Below are positions 43,927 through 52,564 of a DNA stretch of 64,000 nucleotides, piece after piece. How positions within the stretch are numbered: position 1 is the stretch's first letter; every line of letters starts with the position of its first letter. The notes beneath the pieces were generated by a model. The model saw only the letters and a program-made list of their open reading frames with translations. It was not told where the DNA came from and ran no database searches. The stretch is from contig OZ253584.1 of the NCBI GenBank assembly GCA_965263165.1, positions 124,001 to 188,000 on the forward strand, in the 5' to 3' direction. This DNA comes from SAR202-VII-2 sp965263165. GTDB taxonomy: Bacteria > Chloroflexota > Dehalococcoidia > Lucifugimonadales > SAR202-VII-2. The translations under genes and the position numbers were made by a program.

Positions 43927-45663
43927 GTGGCAGACGCGCAGATAAACAAGGACTTGCTCTATCAACCGGATGAGCGGCCGCCCCACTTGGCGTCACTGGG
44001 CCTGGGCTTTCAGAGCGTTATGGGCCGCCTCGCAGCGATGGCGGCTACCGCATCCATAATCGCCCGGGCGGGAGGGCAGTCCGACAGCTACTTGTCGTGG
44101 ATCTTCTTTTCTGCGTTGGTCATCTGTGGGCTAGGCACTATCCTCCAGACGTTCCGCGTTTGGCGGTTCGGGTCAGGGTATGCGCTCAGCATGGTCTCCG
44201 GAACTGCGTTTGTCGCGGTCTGCATTGGCGCGCTGGTGGAGGGCGGGCCGGCGACGCTGTCCAGCCTCATCGTTGTGTCCGCGGTGATTCAATTCTTCCT
44301 GATCTCCCGGCTCTCACTATTGCGGCGGATTCTCACGCCGTTCGTGGCCGGCACGGTCCTCATGCTGCTGGCGGCCACGAACTTGTCGGTGGTGCTGGGC
44401 AGGCTGGCGGACGTGCCGGAGGGCGCGGCGCTGGAGGGCGCGCCCATCGTAGCCGGGGCTACGTTGTTTGCCATGCTGACGATCAGGCTGTTTACCTCGG
44501 CGAAGGTGCAGCAATGGGGGCCAATCGTCGCGATCCTTTTGGGCGCCGGGTTGGCGCTTCCCCTCGGTCTGTACGACCTGAGCAATGCGGCGGCGGCGCC
44601 TTGGGTCGGGATCCCTTCATACACATGGACCGGATTCGACCTGAGTCTGAGCGCGTCGTTCTGGGCGTTGTTGCCGGGGTTCATCATCGTGAACCTCGCG
44701 GTGGCCGTTAACTCCACCAGCGACACCGTCGTCATTCAACAAGTTGCGTGGCGCAGACCGCGGGCCACTGACTTTCGCGTGGTCCAGGGGGCGCACTTTC
44801 TCGGCGTGGCAACCAATTTGCTGGCCGCCCTCCTGGGAACGCTGCCCAACAACATAGGCGCAGGCAGTTCGGCGCGCGTCATCCTCACTGGGGTTGCCGC
44901 GCGGCGCGTCGGGCTATACGGCGGGGCCTTCTTGATAGCGGTGGCGTTTTCACCCAAGCTGGTGGCCCTCATTATCGCCATCCCCCGTCCCGTGCTGGTG
45001 GCGTACATGACGTTCGTGCTGTCTCTGCTCTTCGTGCAGGGCATGAGCACCGTTGTCCGGGGTGGGATAAACGGGCGGAAGGCCTGTGTGGTGGGACTCG
45101 CCCTCTGGGTAGGGCTAGGCTTTCAGAATCAGCTGATCTTCCCAGACCTTCTTACCGGTGCGTTGGGAACGCTGCTTGGCAGCGGCATGACGGTAGGCGC
45201 CGTTGCCGTCATTCTGCTCAACGTGTTGATGGAAATAACGTCTTCCCGAGCCAAGCGCCTGAAGGTGGAGATGGACCCCGCTGCCCTTCCCAGAATTGAC
45301 GCGTTCCTTCAGGAGTTTGCACACCAGACCGGCTGGGACGAGGAGTCAACGGACAGGCTGCGCGCGGTCGGCGAGGAGGCGGTGTTGAGTCTGCTGCCGC
45401 AGGACGGCGACCACGCGGCCGACAAGCGGCGGAGCCTTACGCTCAGCGCGCGCCGCTCTGACGAGAAGATTGAACTGGAGTTCATGACGACTTCCGACGA
45501 GGAGAATATCGAAGACAGGTTGGCGTATCTGAGCGATCAGCCGGAGATTGGCATTGAGCGGGAGGTCTCGTACCGTCTGCTGCAGCACTATGCGTCCTCT
45601 GTCCAACATCGCAAGTACCACAATATAGATATCGTAACCGTAGAGGTCCAGGGCAGTCGCTAG
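43927..45663 (+). CDS. NCS2-type xanthine/uracil permease fused to HATPase/anti-sigma-like domain
   Basis: 578 residues from GTG 43927, with GAGAGG upstream. About 12-14 membrane segments carry NCS2 features: the VSGTAFVAVCIGAL and NSTSDTVVIQQV stretches and PNNIGAGSSARVILTGVAAR. After the last helix (VAVILLNVLMEITSS) comes about 130 residues of soluble protein: ALPRIDAFLQEFAHQTGWDE, RLRAVGEEAVLSLL, and IEREVSYRLLQHYASSVQHR. This resembles the RsbW-like/GHKL fold, though the classic N and G boxes are weak. The domain may sense or regulate transport. The fusion is uninterrupted. Confidence 0.78.
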   Translation: MADAQINKDLLYQPDERPPHLASLGLGFQSVMGRLAAMAATASIIARAGGQSDSYLSWIFFSALVICGLGTILQTFRVWRFGSGYALSMVSGTAFVAVCIGALVEGGPATLSSLIVVSAVIQFFLISRLSLLRRILTPFVAGTVLMLLAATNLSVVLGRLADVPEGAALEGAPIVAGATLFAMLTIRLFTSAKVQQWGPIVAILLGAGLALPLGLYDLSNAAAAPWVGIPSYTWTGFDLSLSASFWALLPGFIIVNLAVAVNSTSDTVVIQQVAWRRPRATDFRVVQGAHFLGVATNLLAALLGTLPNNIGAGSSARVILTGVAARRVGLYGGAFLIAVAFSPKLVALIIAIPRPVLVAYMTFVLSLLFVQGMSTVVRGGINGRKACVVGLALWVGLGFQNQLIFPDLLTGALGTLLGSGMTVGAVAVILLNVLMEITSSRAKRLKVEMDPAALPRIDAFLQEFAHQTGWDEESTDRLRAVGEEAVLSLLPQDGDHAADKRRSLTLSARRSDEKIELEFMTTSDEENIEDRLAYLSDQPEIGIEREVSYRLLQHYASSVQHRKYHNIDIVTVEVQGSR

Positions 45664-46062
45664 CGCCTTTGCCGGGGCTGGTGGCCGCCACCCTCTACCA
45701 CCCCTCCCAATGAACGGTGACTTGAACGGCCATGTTGCAGCCGACAGCTTGGGGCGCATTCTGGACTTGGCCGATAGGGAGCGGCCGGCCGGTTCGAACG
45801 CGAAGTCGCCACGTTTCTAGGAGCGCCTGTGCGGGCCGGCGCCTCTGACCCGCAGCGATCGCCGCCTAGCCTACACAGCCGCGCGCCAACCTTCCCTGTG
45901 ACCATAGGCCACAGGCGCCGATTGCTTACGCCTCCAAGCTTTCCCTGGGTACGGGCAGGGAGGGGATCCATCCCCTGCGGTTGTCCGCCGGACGCCGCGC
46001 GTGGATAATGGCCGCGGCCCTGCCCCGCCGACACTCTCGCTCAAAACGGCCAAGGAGGCCCC
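45664..46062. other. Intergenic region, 399 bp, no supported gene
   Basis: One 36-codon frame (MNGDLNGHVAADSLGRILDL, 45710-45820) has plausible composition but no match I recognise. 45935-45970 echoes the GC-rich repeats (TTTCCCTGGGTACGGGCAGG). Nothing else is visible. Confidence 0.35.
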
Positions 46063-46383
46063 ATGACCAACCAGCCCACCAGCAGCCGCGTCGTCATGCG
46101 TGAACTCGCCCCCAAGTTGGCCCAGGTCACCGACGACGTCCTCTTTGGCGACGTCTGGGAGCGGCCCGAGCTTTCCAAGCGCGACCGAAGCCTCATTACC
46201 GTCGCCGCCCTGATCGCCACCTACCGGACGGACCAGATCCGCCTGCACATCCGCCGGGCGCTTCAGAACGGCGTGACCAAAGAGGAGATCGGAGAGGTGA
46301 TCACCCACCTCGCCTTCTACTCCGGCTGGCCCACCGCCGCCAACGCCATCATGGTCGCCAGGGAAGTATTCGACGAGGCTTAG
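46063..46383 (+). CDS. Carboxymuconolactone decarboxylase (CMD)-family protein
   Basis: 106 residues, all helical. VWERPELSKRDRSLITVAAL is the conserved CMD segment, with FYSGWPTAANAIMVAREV and the family helix ending in G-W-P-x-A-x-N-A. It lacks the CxxC of AhpD peroxidases, so it is nearer to decarboxylases or unknown members. AAGGAGG precedes the ATG. A free-standing single-domain protein is normal for the family. Confidence 0.88.
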   Translation: MTNQPTSSRVVMRELAPKLAQVTDDVLFGDVWERPELSKRDRSLITVAALIATYRTDQIRLHIRRALQNGVTKEEIGEVITHLAFYSGWPTAANAIMVAREVFDEA

Positions 46384-46552
46384 CGGCACTTCCCACGAAC
46401 GCTCCCACAAGCGCAAAGCGGGAAAGTCATCCCCCGCCCCTTCCCCGGCGCCCGCGGAAAGGTTAGGCTGGGAGCCGCGCAACAACGTTCCTTGCTCCTT
46501 ATTGATTCGCGCACGCGACACCACCGAATCCCACCACCCAACAGGAGCCATC

Positions 46553-46996
46553 ATGGCCGACGTCAAACCCATCCCCGACGGCTACACCGCCATCACACCC
46601 TACCTCATCGTCGAAAACGCAGCCGGATTCCTTGACTTCCTCGCCAATGCGTTCGGCGCCGTCGAGCGCATGCGCATCCCGATGCCCGAGGTCGGCATTG
46701 TCCACGCCGAGGTCGAGATCGATGGCGCCGCGCTCATGCTCTCCGATGCCTTCCCGCCCGACTTCCCCGCCACCAACGCGCTGATCCACCTCTTCGTCGA
46801 GGACGTCGACAGCGCCTACGCCCGCGCCCTGAATGCCGGCGCCACCGCCATCGCCGAGCCCGCCGACCAGTTCTACGGCGACCGTATCGCGCGAGTCGGC
46901 GACCCCTCTGGCAACCAGTGGTCCATCGCCTGCCACATCGAGGACGTCGACATGGACGAGCTCATGAAGAGAATGGCCGCCATGGATGAGAGCTAA
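46553..46996 (+). CDS. VOC/PhnB-like protein (glyoxalase fold)
   Basis: 147 residues from ATG 46553, AGGAG upstream. TPYLIVENAAGFLDFLANAF, VHAEVEIDGAALMLSD and FYGDRIARVGDPSGNQWSIA are typical of the PhnB-like branch of the vicinal oxygen chelate fold. The metal-ligand pattern is partial (His/Glu), so a metal-free or binding role is possible. Substrate unknown. Confidence 0.85.
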   Translation: MADVKPIPDGYTAITPYLIVENAAGFLDFLANAFGAVERMRIPMPEVGIVHAEVEIDGAALMLSDAFPPDFPATNALIHLFVEDVDSAYARALNAGATAIAEPADQFYGDRIARVGDPSGNQWSIACHIEDVDMDELMKRMAAMDES

Positions 46997-47285
46997 CGGC
47001 GGAGGCGGTCAACCACTGGAAGTTGGATCTGATGCCGTAGGGCGGGTCCGTGTAGATTGCACTGCCCCACGCCCCGCAGCCCTTCGCGCTCCCCCGCCTA
47101 CAGGCCCTCCGGCGTCCCCTTGCTCGGAGGCGTGGGTGAGGGGCTGGGGGTGGGTGTCTCGTCCCTTTCCCCACGCCCGCGGGCAGGGTAGGTTATGATG
47201 GAGGCCGCGCAACGACCGCCCAGGAACCGCCGCTAGCGCCGGAAGGCCGCGGCGCCCGAACGACAACCAACACTCAGGAGCAACG

Positions 47286-47594
47286 ATGTACCTACTGCGC
47301 CGCGTCTACATAGCAAAGCCCGGACAACTGCGAAACCTTGCGGACCTCGTCGCCCAAGCCGGCAAGGCGTACTCCGACGCCGGCCTGCGGTCGCAGACCC
47401 GCGTCTACTACAGCGGCGGCACCGTGCCGGGGCCGGCCAACCACGTCTACATGGACTGGGTCGCCGAAAAGATCGAGTCGCCCTTTAGAGAGGGCCTCCA
47501 GCTCCCTGGAGCAGCGATTGAGCTTGGGGCCAAGATCCGCGAGGTCTCCGAGGAAAGCTACATCGAGTTCTACGAGATCTACCCCAAGTCCTAA
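47286..47594 (+). CDS. Small protein with dimeric alpha/beta-barrel (NIPSNAP-like) features
   Basis: 102 residues. MYLLRRVYIAKPGQLRNLAD then VYYSGGTVPGPANHVYMDWV and ESYIEFYEIYP follow the beta-alpha-beta-beta pattern of small dimeric barrels. Function unknown. CAGGAGC lies upstream. The gene is convergent with the next one, overlapping by four bases at their stops. The 46997-47285 spacer holds only GC-rich sequence and no gene. Confidence 0.6.
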   Translation: MYLLRRVYIAKPGQLRNLADLVAQAGKAYSDAGLRSQTRVYYSGGTVPGPANHVYMDWVAEKIESPFREGLQLPGAAIELGAKIREVSEESYIEFYEIYPKS

Positions 47595-47962
47595 CCGCCA
47601 TCGCGCTCGAACAGCACGTGCTCGTTGCCCTCGGGGTCGGCAAACTTGGCGTAGCGGTAGCCCGGCCCCTGTGCAATCTCCGAGGTGAAACCCACTCCCC
47701 TCGCCGACAGCGCCCGCACTGTGCCGTCGAGGTCCTCCACGCGGAAGTTCACCACCACAACGCTCTGGTCCGGCGACGGCGGAAGGGCAGGCGACGACCC
47801 GCCGCCCTCCACCGCCAACCGCACGTCGCCGGTGAAGAACATGGCGTACTTGTGCGCCTCGTCCACCAGCCGCACGGGAAGCCCCAGCGCGTCGCGATAG
47901 AAGCCGACACTGCCCTCCCAGTCCCTGCACCTCAGGGCCACGATGCCGATGCCGGTGGTCAT
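47591..47962 (-). CDS. VOC-family glyoxalase/bleomycin-resistance-type protein
   Basis: 123 residues from ATG 47962 (MTTGIGIVALRCRDWEGSVG). The paired beta-alpha-beta3 repeats include FYRDALGLPVRLVDEAHKYA and KFADPEGNEHVLFERD (DPEGN-x-H/E metal or ligand end). Function is likely as a small-molecule binding or glyoxalase-type enzyme. The upstream extension in the frame is not supported. Its stop overlaps the convergent gene. Confidence 0.87.
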   Translation of the reverse strand: MTTGIGIVALRCRDWEGSVGFYRDALGLPVRLVDEAHKYAMFFTGDVRLAVEGGGSSPALPPSPDQSVVVVNFRVEDLDGTVRALSARGVGFTSEIAQGPGYRYAKFADPEGNEHVLFERDGG

Positions 47963-48382
47963 ACGAGCCTCCGCCGCAGGTTGCCGCCCAGCATACACCA
48001 TCGCCCCGCTCAGGTTCTCCAGCCCCCAGCTTTGTGCTACCATCCCACGGCCGGGGGCTACTACTTCATGCCCCCCGCCCCCTAGGAGGGCGGCTTCCTC
48101 GGCGACTTCCTGTTCGCCTGAGGGGTCTGACTAGGAGACCCGCCCCTACCCTCCCCGGCTCCCGGTGGGAGCGGGGGAATCCCCTGTTTCTGCACATAGG
48201 GGAAGGGAGGGAGAGGGTCAGACGCACCAGGTGGGACAGCAGGTTGTGCTACGCAGGCCGAAGACAGGGATGGATGACGGCGGTCCTGGCGAGGCAAGCA
48301 GGACAGTAAGGGACAAGGTTCGGGGTATTTGCGCTTCTGGGATAGAATCGGGTCGTCAATCAAATCTAGAGAAGGATGAACT

Positions 48383-49558
48383 ATGGAGCCAATTACCTTA
48401 GTCGTCGCTCTATTGCTTGGGCTCATTGTTGGAGCGGTGGCAGGTTGGGCCATCCGCCATGCCAGGGCTGCGGCTGAAATCGCCCGACTCACCGGGCAGT
48501 TGGAACAAACCGCTACTGCCCAACAACTGTTGGATTCCGCCCAGGCCCAGTTCAGTGAAACGGCTAAACTGACCGCCGCCGAAGCCCTACAAGGAAACAA
48601 CGACCAGTTCCTCAAGCTGGCCAACGAGAACTTGGGTAAGACCCTGGAATCGGCCAGCAGAGAGTTAGACCGGCGGCACCAGCAATTTCAGGAGTTGGTC
48701 AAACCTCTCTCTGAGAACTATGTCAAACTCAACCCCAAAATTGATGACTTGACGAAGGCAACCGCTGATCTGTCTGCTTCCTGGAACAACGTGAAACAGG
48801 TCGGCAACTGGGGAGAGGTGCAACTGCGCCGAGTCGTGGAAATGGCCAATATGACCGACTACAGCGACTTCACCGAACAATCCACTACTGGCGCTTCTCA
48901 AGAACGTCCCGATTTAATTGTGAGATTGCCTGAGGGGCGCACCATAGTAGTTGACGCCAAGGCATCCATAGCCGCCGCCTTGGAAGCGCAAGCTTCCGAA
49001 GATGAGGTTTCGGCCAACGCTGCTTGGGAAAAACACGCCGGCGCGCTGAAAGCACAGGTCAACAACTTGTCTCGCAAGAACTATGGGAGTACCCCTGGCT
49101 CCCTGAATTTCGTGGTTATGTTCGTGCCGGGTGACCAGTTCTTGTCTGCCGCCCTCAAGTTTGACCATGACCTGTTAGCCTACGCCATGCAACGCCGGAT
49201 TGCCCTAGCTACTCCGGCAAGCCTCATTGCCATGCTGTGGGCTATTAACAGCGGCTGGCAGCAATCGGAGCTCGACAGGAATGCCGAGGAGATTCGCAAG
49301 ATCGGTTCCGAAATGCACGATCGTTTGCAGAAATTCACGAACCACTACGGCTCTGTACAGAAACGTCTTAAGCAAACAGTCGAAGCTTTCAACGAGTCAG
49401 TAGGTGCACTGGAAGGCCGGGTGCTGGTGTCGGCGCGACGCATGGCGGAGATGCAAGCTAAAGATCCTTCTGACATTAGAGAACTAGGGCAAATAGAAGC
49501 AGCGCCGCGCCGCCCCTTAGCGGCCACCGATGACAACGATAAATTAGCTACCCACTGA
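48383..49558 (+). CDS. rmuC: DNA recombination protein RmuC
   Basis: 391 residues. An N-terminal membrane anchor (LVVALLLGLIVGAVAGWAI) and a coiled coil (about 30-110) are followed by the RmuC nuclease-like core. WGEVQLRRVVEMANM, ERPDLIVRLPEGRTIVVDAK (PD-(D/E)xK-type acidic and Lys residues) and VMFVPGDQFLSAAL lie in order. RmuC limits inversions at inverted repeats in E. coli. The length is normal. GC is lower than average here, the start of an AT-richer island to 51.1 kb. Confidence 0.93.
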   Translation: MEPITLVVALLLGLIVGAVAGWAIRHARAAAEIARLTGQLEQTATAQQLLDSAQAQFSETAKLTAAEALQGNNDQFLKLANENLGKTLESASRELDRRHQQFQELVKPLSENYVKLNPKIDDLTKATADLSASWNNVKQVGNWGEVQLRRVVEMANMTDYSDFTEQSTTGASQERPDLIVRLPEGRTIVVDAKASIAAALEAQASEDEVSANAAWEKHAGALKAQVNNLSRKNYGSTPGSLNFVVMFVPGDQFLSAALKFDHDLLAYAMQRRIALATPASLIAMLWAINSGWQQSELDRNAEEIRKIGSEMHDRLQKFTNHYGSVQKRLKQTVEAFNESVGALEGRVLVSARRMAEMQAKDPSDIRELGQIEAAPRRPLAATDDNDKLATH

Positions 49559-49602
49559 ATGTCTACTGAAACGGGGCAGCTCCAAAAGGAAGCACCTCTC
49601 CT

Positions 49603-50007
49603 ATGACGGACAGGAAAATAAAATGGCTCATGTACACAGTCTTGGTAGGACTGATACCTGCTATCGCCCGATTGCTGGTATGGGCTATATCGCAAGATCG
49701 CAGCATGGACATCTTGAATGCTGCAGACTTCTTAGTGTTTGGATTGATACTAAGCATTTCCAACATAAATGAGATAGAGCATTTCAACGATAGTCAAAGA
49801 TCGTGGAAGACAATTCAGAATGGGACTTCAATCGTGTTTATAGCGGTATATGGGGTCTTGTTTGCCGGCCATTTGTTGGGTCAATCAAATCCTGGGCTCG
49901 TAAACACAGATGCCACAAAATACGTCGCTATAGGCCTCAGCATCATATCATTCGTACTGAGCTTCTCCGTGTACAATAGGATTTCGAAGCTCGGTCAGGC
50001 TGCGTAG
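49603..50007 (+). CDS. Four-helix membrane protein, 134 aa, unknown
   Basis: It starts MTDRKIKWLMYTVLVGLIPA with four predicted membrane helices (near 8-27, 43-58, 72-93 and 107-125) and a short basic end. No family was recognised. It lies 45 bases after rmuC and just before a 48-residue single-span protein and a soluble partner. Low GC and compact spacing link the three into a transferred operon. Confidence 0.7.
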   Translation: MTDRKIKWLMYTVLVGLIPAIARLLVWAISQDRSMDILNAADFLVFGLILSISNINEIEHFNDSQRSWKTIQNGTSIVFIAVYGVLFAGHLLGQSNPGLVNTDATKYVAIGLSIISFVLSFSVYNRISKLGQAA

Positions 50008-50010
50008 TTC

Positions 50011-50157
50011 ATGACTATATTAACTGCAATTCTAGTGATCATGGCCTTCATCCTAGCCTCGTTCGGTATCGGCGTCGCTGTGTGGTCAATCATAGACACA
50101 AGAAGACGGTACTATGAGGAATACCTCAGCAGGAGGAAACGCAGTGAAGACGATTAA
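50011..50157 (+). CDS. Small single-span membrane protein, 48 aa
   Basis: ATG 50011 opens 48 codons to TAA 50157. MTILTAILVIMAFILASFGI is one membrane helix, followed by a charged tail (DTRRRYYEEYLSRRKRSEDD). It begins three bases after the stop of the four-helix protein and overlaps the start of the next gene by 14 bases. That packing, plus the helix, is why I call it although it is short. Confidence 0.6.
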   Translation: MTILTAILVIMAFILASFGIGVAVWSIIDTRRRYYEEYLSRRKRSEDD

Positions 50158-51097
50158 GAGCTTTCTCTACCTAGATGAGTACAAAATGTACTCCATTTCC
50201 TCTCAGATGTTCGGAGGACTGACAGAGTACCTGATAGACTATCAGGGAACTACGAATGAGGAAGAGGAAGGGCAAAAGGGCCCTCTTGGTAGTGGAAGAG
50301 TTATGGCCGGCATCCTAAAATCCGAAACAAAGACTCAGGAGAAGAAATACCTTCACGACTACTCCTACACTCTCTTCGAAGACTACCTGAAAGAAGAGAA
50401 CAACGTTCATAAGGTTTCGACGGATAATATCAGTGAAACTATCGAGTGCATCGAACAGGTCGGATTTGTAGAAGTAAGAGTCCAAGCCGTATTCAATGAC
50501 ATGGACGCAATAAAGGGTACAATAGAAAGCTTCAATGAACTAGGTGAGGCGCTGGCATACATCACCAATTTTGAAGAGTTAGAAGGTGTTCGTCAACAGA
50601 TGGAAACGCTTGCAGGGTCCACTAACGACAGAAATAGGAAGGTGCAGCTTAGACAAAAACTGAAGTCCTTGGGTAGTATCGAGAACTTTGCCAAGTCGAA
50701 GGGTTTGCGTCTCGATGTTGATTTCTTAAAGAAGTTGAGGTTCCTATTGAATTACGGGTTTCAAGATCAGTTCGAAGTTCAAATGACTACAGGCGGATAT
50801 ACTTTCTCTGCAAACCTTAAGAGGGAGCACCTTCGTGAGGATGAACACATGCTGGTAAGAAAATACTCGCGATTCCCTGAGAAACCATTTGTGCTCTTCG
50901 GCACAATTGCGCAAAGCCCCAATGAGCCTGTTGATAGTGACGACGAAAAGGAAGGAAGTGAAGATGAGAACCCACAACATATCAAAGAAGCAATTATGCG
51001 AATGGTTGAGGCTATTTCCGCAGTAGAGCATTCGTTTTCGGGGAAGTTGGCAAACGAAATTGTAGTAGACCCGATTGCACTGTATCGCGAGATTTAG
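50144..51097 (+). CDS. Soluble unknown protein, DUF6414-like
   Basis: The GTG start at 50144 follows AGGAGG by seven bases; an ATG at 50114 has no ribosome site. 317 residues begin VKTIKSFLYLDEYKMYSISS then QMFGGLTEYL. The long acidic, helical middle (AYITNFEELEGVRQQMETLA) and a beta-rich end suggest a scaffolding or sensor protein. From memory it resembles DUF6414 proteins, which open with FLYLDxxKxYSISSQ; I could not check this. The operon order is two membrane proteins then this soluble one. Function unknown. A short CCCC/GGGG hairpin (51104-51118) follows. Confidence 0.65.
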   Translation: MKTIKSFLYLDEYKMYSISSQMFGGLTEYLIDYQGTTNEEEEGQKGPLGSGRVMAGILKSETKTQEKKYLHDYSYTLFEDYLKEENNVHKVSTDNISETIECIEQVGFVEVRVQAVFNDMDAIKGTIESFNELGEALAYITNFEELEGVRQQMETLAGSTNDRNRKVQLRQKLKSLGSIENFAKSKGLRLDVDFLKKLRFLLNYGFQDQFEVQMTTGGYTFSANLKREHLREDEHMLVRKYSRFPEKPFVLFGTIAQSPNEPVDSDDEKEGSEDENPQHIKEAIMRMVEAISAVEHSFSGKLANEIVVDPIALYREI

Positions 51098-51236
51098 GCA
51101 TTGACCCCTTGTAGGGGGTTCATGTGTGTACCTCTACAAGTGTCACACCGGGGCACCAACGAACCAGGCCCTTCCCTGTCAGGCTGGCGCTGTGCAAGGG
51201 GCCCGTGAACCTGATGGAGCGCAACTTTGACCCAAC

Positions 51237-51389
51237 GTGTTCACGAAGAACTGCAGGCGGCTATTGAATCGCAGGATAGGACAGACGCTGTTCGACTAGG
51301 TGCTAATGGAGGGAGAGCGCAAGGGGCTGCTGTTGGGCGAGCACTTCAGTGTGGACGGGACGTTGACCGTCGTGGGGGCGGAGCGATGA
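51237..51389 (+). pseudogene. Transposase fragment (IS5/IS1182-like) with internal stop
   Basis: One frame reads VFTKNCRRLLNRRIGQTLFD, an in-frame TAG, then VLMEGERKGLLLGEHFSVDG before TLTVV and a stop. The FTKNxxRLL...LLxxEHFSVDGTL pattern matches the first catalytic Asp segment of IS4/IS5/IS1182 transposases (here SVDGT). No other parts exist. It overlaps the convergent PIN toxin end. Confidence 0.7.
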
Positions 51390-51768
51390 TTTCGCACTTT
51401 GGGCCGATGGCGCGGCTGAGCTTACGGTCGAGGGTTACCAGGGGACAGTCCAGCGCCTCGGCCAGCGCCACATACCAGGCGTCGTAGCTGGTCAGATTGC
51501 TCCGAAGCTCCCATACCCGCTCGGCGAATGGGGCGAAGGGAAACAGGTCCATTTCCAGCCTAAGCAAGCCCTTGTGCGCGCCGGCGGCCTCGGGTGGCGA
51601 CAAACGTCCCGACCGTTCCAACCGGCGCAGAACGTTGCTGGCTTCGGCCAGGGCCAGTTCCGGGCCGGTCAACGCTCCCTCCGCGACCATCGATTCCGCC
51701 CACGCGCCCTCGAGTCCTGAATCGACCAAGGCCGCGACCAACACGGAGGCGTCTACGACTGTCGTCAA
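51346..51768 (-). CDS. PIN-domain toxin (FitB/VapC-type)
   Basis: 140 residues from TTG 51768 (LTTVVDASVLVAALVDSG). The acidic site is VVDASV (Asp), ELALAEASNV (Glu), SYDAWYVALA (Asp) and LVTLDRKLSRAIG. TTGA overlaps the antitoxin stop. Its 3' end overlaps the transposase relic, so insertion of that relic may have added the C-terminal residues. Confidence 0.85.
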   Translation of the reverse strand: MTTVVDASVLVAALVDSGLEGAWAESMVAEGALTGPELALAEASNVLRRLERSGRLSPPEAAGAHKGLLRLEMDLFPFAPFAERVWELRSNLTSYDAWYVALAEALDCPLVTLDRKLSRAIGPKCEIIAPPPRRSTSRPH

Positions 51769-52001
51769 GTCCGGTCCGCGTCGCGGGCCCGCAGGATGGC
51801 GGAAGGCGGGATGCGGGTCCCCGTCGCTTCCTTGCGGGCGCGGACCTCTTGCAGCCACGCGCCCACGGAGGGCCGCGATGCAATGCGCTCAAGCTCGCAG
51901 CGCAGGAACTCCTGCATGGACTGGCGTTGGAGCGCGGCGCGCAAGGCTAGCTCGTCGCGGACCTCTTCCGGGACATTCCTTATCGTAATCTGCACTGACA
52001 T
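51765..52001 (-). CDS. FitA-like ribbon-helix-helix antitoxin
   Basis: 78 residues. VQITIRNVPEEVRDELALRA is the ribbon-helix-helix DNA-binding N terminus, followed by a helical toxin-binding tail (EFLRCELERIASRPSVGAWL). It is coupled to the PIN toxin by a TTGA overlap. It should autoregulate the pair. Confidence 0.88.
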   Translation of the reverse strand: MSVQITIRNVPEEVRDELALRAALQRQSMQEFLRCELERIASRPSVGAWLQEVRARKEATGTRIPPSAILRARDADRT

Positions 52002-52092
52002 GAACGCACTATGCCATAGATGACAGCATTATGCAATAACTCGCGCACTCTGGGAATCATCATTTCGCTCCCCCATCCCCCGCCTCCGCCCT

Positions 52093-52121
52093 TTGCAAAA
52101 TACGAACGATTGTGCTATAGT
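52093..52121 (+). promoter_or_regulatory. Conserved promoter/operator, copy 2
   Basis: TTGCAA, 17-bp spacer, TATAGT with TG extension; the spacer ends in GAACGATTGTGC. It is the best-preserved of the four copies, together with the one at 60709. Confidence 0.72.
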
Positions 52122-52124
52122 AAC

Positions 52125-52412
52125 CCCATGAAGTTGACCGCCAGCCCGCTTCTCTTCCCTGGAGCCTGCCCCATACATCTCGGACCGGGGGTTGACCACA
52201 GAGAATCCTCCTGTGGCGGCGCATCTGGGGAATGGTCTCCCAGCCCCATGACCGTCCGAGGAAGGGTGAGACCAGTGCCAATGCCGTCTTCAGACAAGCC
52301 CTTTGCAGCCGCGCGGCTCCGCCGCGGTCCACGACGATTCAGCTACAACTGCACGACGGTCCATCACAGCTCGCTGACGCTCCGTGACGGCTTGTGACGC
52401 CTTTGTGACGGC
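52125..52412 (+). ncRNA. Candidate structured RNA plus helically spaced GACG repeats, copy 2
   Basis: This follows copy 2 of the promoter. It has GGAGCCTGCCCCATACAT, a GGGGG...CCTCC stem, GTCCGAGGAAGGGTG and CAATGCCGTCTTCAGACAAG, aligning with 16300-16530. From 52333 to 52412 GACG recurs at 52333, 52355, 52375, 52386, 52396 and 52407, mostly 10-11 bases apart. A long plus-strand frame exists but reads poorly and differs from copy 1 by indels. No downstream gene is on this strand: the hydantoinase gene converges. Confidence 0.45.
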
Positions 52413-52489
52413 CTCCGTGCCTGAAAACCCCCGAAATCCGGCTGCTACGCGCCACACATACAATCAAAGGCCGACGGATTCCCTAGAGA

Positions 52490-52564
52490 GCCGGGGCAGG
52501 CTGGGATGGGCGTCTGGATGCGCCAGGCGGGACAACGGCGTCCGCCGCCGCAAGCCCCCTTCTC
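52490..52564 (+). repeat. Partial GC-rich repeat copy
   Basis: GGCGGGACAACGGCGTCCGC then CGCCGCAAGCCCC matches the tail of the unit at 12.1-12.25 kb. It abuts the stop of the hydantoinase gene. Confidence 0.6.
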
